Shown here piece after piece: positions 60,690 to 64,000 of a stretch of 64,000 nucleotides of DNA. The DNA is from Epiperipatus broadwayi. Lineage: Eukaryota > Onychophora > Udeonychophora > Euonychophora > Peripatidae. Positions within the stretch are counted from its first letter, which is position 1. The number at the start of each line of letters is the position of its first letter. Below the pieces are notes generated by a model that worked only from the letters and a program-made list of their open reading frames with translations, was not told where the DNA came from and ran no database searches. The stretch spans positions 7,523,331 to 7,587,330 of the forward strand of contig JAQFVV010006245.1 in the NCBI GenBank assembly GCA_028023455.1, written 5' to 3'. Position numbers and translations under genes: made by a program.

Positions 60690-63600
60690 TGATGGAAATA
60701 TTCCATATATTATCACATTGATAAAATATTCTTAGGAAAAAAGAACAATCAGAAATGATATCAAGATAGGATGGAAATTGACATTCTCTGATTTATACCA
60801 ATTGCTTGGTTAGCAGATCCAAACAGATTACAAATAATAATGAAGCAAATAGTCAACTTTGAGAAATATGTCTAATGGGTATATATATATATTGTAACTG
60901 ATGGAATTTGATGAATGCCGGTGATGGGTAGAATGATTAATCTGATCTGATGAAAAAACTAAAATCTAATTTAATTTGATCTAGTCTAGCTCAATCGGGT
61001 CGCCCTTATGTAATAAACCATCACAAAGCACAAATAATCTCTCTTAAAGTCTAATTTGTTTAAGCTATATGTGAAACGAAAGAATAATGAGATTATCTGC
61101 TCCAGACATCAACAAATCCATCACATTACAAAGTACACTGCACTGAGCAATGAACTAGCATATCATCGCCCTAATGATTAGGCTAACTAACTACTTGATT
61201 AGCAATCTAGTGAAAATCAAATCCAATTAATAACTAAAGCAGATTCCAATATATATTTTATTAACCTATTATTATTGTAGTAAGTTAAATCTACTTCATT
61301 ATTTAATGATGCTGCATTTTATCTTAACGGATAAGCTTCTAAATACCTATAATTGTATTCTACAAAACATTTTTACATATAGACACTATTTAAATATCAA
61401 AACAAAATAATACTTGACTCAAATATATATCTAGTTTAATAAACGCTAAATAGAAAGTATAAACATTCGTGTCAATAAGCGATACACAATTCTTTCAACT
61501 CCAATCTTTAATTAATGATTTTCTATTGAAATCAACTAGTTTTTAAATCATTTTATAAACACTTTGAAAATTTATGCACTCCTTTAAATGTTTAAATAAA
61601 TTAATCTACGTTTAGTTTACTAAGAAGCTATAAAGTAATATATAAATAATTTATTCATATCTTCCCATAAAGTGATACCTAATTATTGCTTGTTTATATG
61701 TTAAAATAGAATACTTCACTAGAATTTATTATCAACACTCTATTAGCTCATTTCTAACTCTACAATGCCCAACCACATTACATAAAAGATATATTAAGTT
61801 TCTATTGGATGTTTATTCACCTATGAGTATTAATATTATTTATTTGAATCTTTAAACAATTGAATATAAAATTGGTTGGCAATAATTAAAATATATGATT
61901 ATAATTTAGATTCATACCAATTTAAAGATAATTTTCAATTAAACTATTCAATAAAGTTTGTACTCTTTATTTTAGAGAAGTTAAAAAAAATATCTAAGAC
62001 GAGTTATTCTGAACCAACGATAAAGTACGATCTATTTAGATTTTTATGACGGAATCAGACAAACATAGAAATGATTGACTTTGTAATATTAACTAAGATA
62101 AATGATAATATATATAATATTCGAATGCAAATATAAATATAAAATTCATATGGGAATAAAATAAAATGCTAATATGCAAAACATACCATATCTTATATTC
62201 TAGCTCACTTACCAAGCTGAGTTTGAACCTTGTCATTTAAATAGCTACATCATCTCATGCAATCCAAATAATTAAAAAAAAATTAAGGGAGTCTTGAAAT
62301 TTGAATCACTCAATTTATTTGATTATATGAAAGAAAATTGGCAAGATTAATAACAAAATACGTAGGAAATTAATTTATATTTCAGATTGATTTAATAAAT
62401 AAAAATGATAAAATTACTATGTGTATCTCTAAAATATGCTGCGAAAACAATAACGACATAAAAAAAATGAATGAATGAATGGAGAGATTTTTGGATATTT
62501 TACTAAAAATATATATATAACAGATACCAAAGATATGAAATAGGATGAGATCGAAGCCTATTGGTTTATCAAAATAATAAGTGATAAATGAATATGAAAT
62601 AATAGGATACATTTGAATCTCTTGTCTGTTCGATATTTTAAACTAAATTTTATACTTGCAACCATCAAATCATATACTAAAAAAACAACAACAACAACAT
62701 CGAATTGTGTTAATATATATATATATTTAGACAAAAAGTTCAAATGATTAATAAGGAATCTCTCCAATCATTTTTATTCAATAAATTCTATTACTCTTAA
62801 AGATAATTTAAATAAAATACAAATCATCCTTTTTAAATATATGTAAAAAAAATTAATATGTGCACATTTTTATATATTAAAAAAAAATCATACCATATAT
62901 AATAGTCTGTCCTTTTCACTATTTATTTGTCCATTGCAATTTACTTATCCTCAGTTTCCACGCTGCAAATAGAAGTTTATTTCTCAGAAAAGATAAGTCG
63001 AACTTTATAATGCTTCACTAACAGTTCCTTTTCCTTTCCAGAGAGGAGAGTGCAATTTAATTAGCCTTTTTATGATGCAAATTAATCCAGTTGATACTGA
63101 ATGTTTCTTAGCTTGTGGCATGATATTTATCCAAATCCAACGTAGTTATACGCCAAACTTTAAAATAAAAAATCTTTATTTTTAAAACTAAAATAGCCGA
63201 TTTTATATAAAGCATTTTTTTTCATAGGTTTCCTCTTTTTTTTTACATCTTGTTATCGTTTCTCTTGGAAATTGTTCACAACTGCCCTTCAAATGATTGA
63301 ACGGGCAGATAATTTAAGTTATTTTTCCATGCTTTATGGTTTAACAGCTAAAAAAAAATATTGAAGAACTTTTATTTATAAGAACATTCAGTTCTTGGCA
63401 ATCACAAAAAGATGATAGCTTACTCTTCTAGTCTTTTGTGGCTTTTTATACGTTCTCTTTCCACGTTCTGGTGTCATAACAACCACTGAATACTACTCAA
63501 ATAAACCTTGATGCCAAACAATTTCTTTACAGCAATTTTCCCATGGTTTGTAATGTAAGTTTGGAGAAAAAGATACATGAAAATTAAATCCAAATTCGAT

Positions 63601-64000
63601 TAGATTTTTCATATTATTTGTAAACCAAAATACAAAATTGATATCACAACCTTTATTCACTTTATAAACACAAATAATTTACACATATATATTTTTTTAA
63701 TAATAATATTTTTTTAAAATTAATTTATAAACAAATATACATAACATAAAAACATTGAATTATATGTAATAATGTTACTATAGTGACTGCATTGACAGAA
63801 AAATAAAATATGTAAAATAATATCGATCCTATTTAAGTAAACTTATATTGTACTGAATTGTTTTCAAAATTTATTTATTTACCTATATGTTTTTCCTGAG
63901 TTTGATTATAGTGAATTTTGTATTTTAAAGCAAGACTCAACAGTAAACAATTCTATTTAAAAGCTTTAGGTTGCCATGGTGATCAATTTAAATCTATATT
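60690..64000. other. A+T-rich sequence, no gene recognised
   Basis: No coding or transposon blocks identified. Sequence around 60890-61200 and 62930-63540 is less repetitive than average and holds a hairpin (63282-63308, CTGCCCTTCAA and reverse) and an ATGCAAATTAATCC string near 63078. The minus-strand frames at 62382-62767 are hydrophobic low-complexity and chance-like. Confidence 0.45.

Overview
The window is animal nuclear DNA, very A+T-rich (roughly three quarters A+T by eye), full of introns, transposon debris and microsatellites. It has no bacterial gene organisation, no operons and no ribosome binding sites. The transposon spectrum (Ty3/gypsy LTR element, several non-LTR retrotransposons, hAT and Tigger-like DNA transposons, tRNA-derived SINEs) and a protein exon resembling the boron/bicarbonate transporter-family member SLC4A11 suggest an invertebrate metazoan with a large genome. 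I cannot name the species.

Layout. 1-2383: A+T-rich DNA with a tRNA-like fragment at the edge. 2384-5821: an internally deleted Ty3/gypsy retrotransposon with both LTRs, primer site, polypurine tract and a near-perfect 5-bp target duplication. 7176-7380: the one convincing host exon (SLC4A11-like, plus strand). 7978-11300: SINE-like inverted elements and a plus-strand LINE relic. 11300-24900: mostly unassigned, with a 106-bp (AT)n run, two less A+T-rich islands (17.0-18.9 kb), a possible minus-strand exon, a long inverted element at 19.25-19.87 kb and a small MITE. 24.9-32.4 kb: a hairpin closed by a hammerhead-ribozyme-like fold, then two families of minus-strand LINE relics, one broken by a hairpin insertion. 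34.9-36.0 kb: decayed hAT transposase. 42.2-43.6 kb: minus-strand L1/Tx1-like LINE relic. 46.2-49.3 kb: a cluster of foldback elements, one inserted in a LINE relic with a perfect 12-bp target duplication. 55206-58822: a hAT element with a perfect 8-bp target duplication and a Tigger-like element nested in it. 59.35-59.71 kb: another foldback element with a second hammerhead-like motif. The rest is simple A+T-rich DNA.

The most interesting theme is a set of about ten foldback (inverted-dimer) elements from several sequence families. Where the pieces can be recognised they are built alike: tRNA-like heads or unique sequence at the centre, A+T-rich tails outside, and outward-facing copies of a CTGANGA - hairpin - GAA(A) motif, the conserved core of hammerhead ribozymes. 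At 24983-25025 and 59465-59506 the core also has pairing for helix I and helix II, a GTC cleavage triplet and a (near-)palindromic helix III, as described for minimal hammerheads of Penelope-like elements and retrozymes. Two of the elements have 12-bp target duplications, so they were inserted as inverted units rather than assembled by neighbouring insertions. Ribozyme activity and the autonomous partner are inference.
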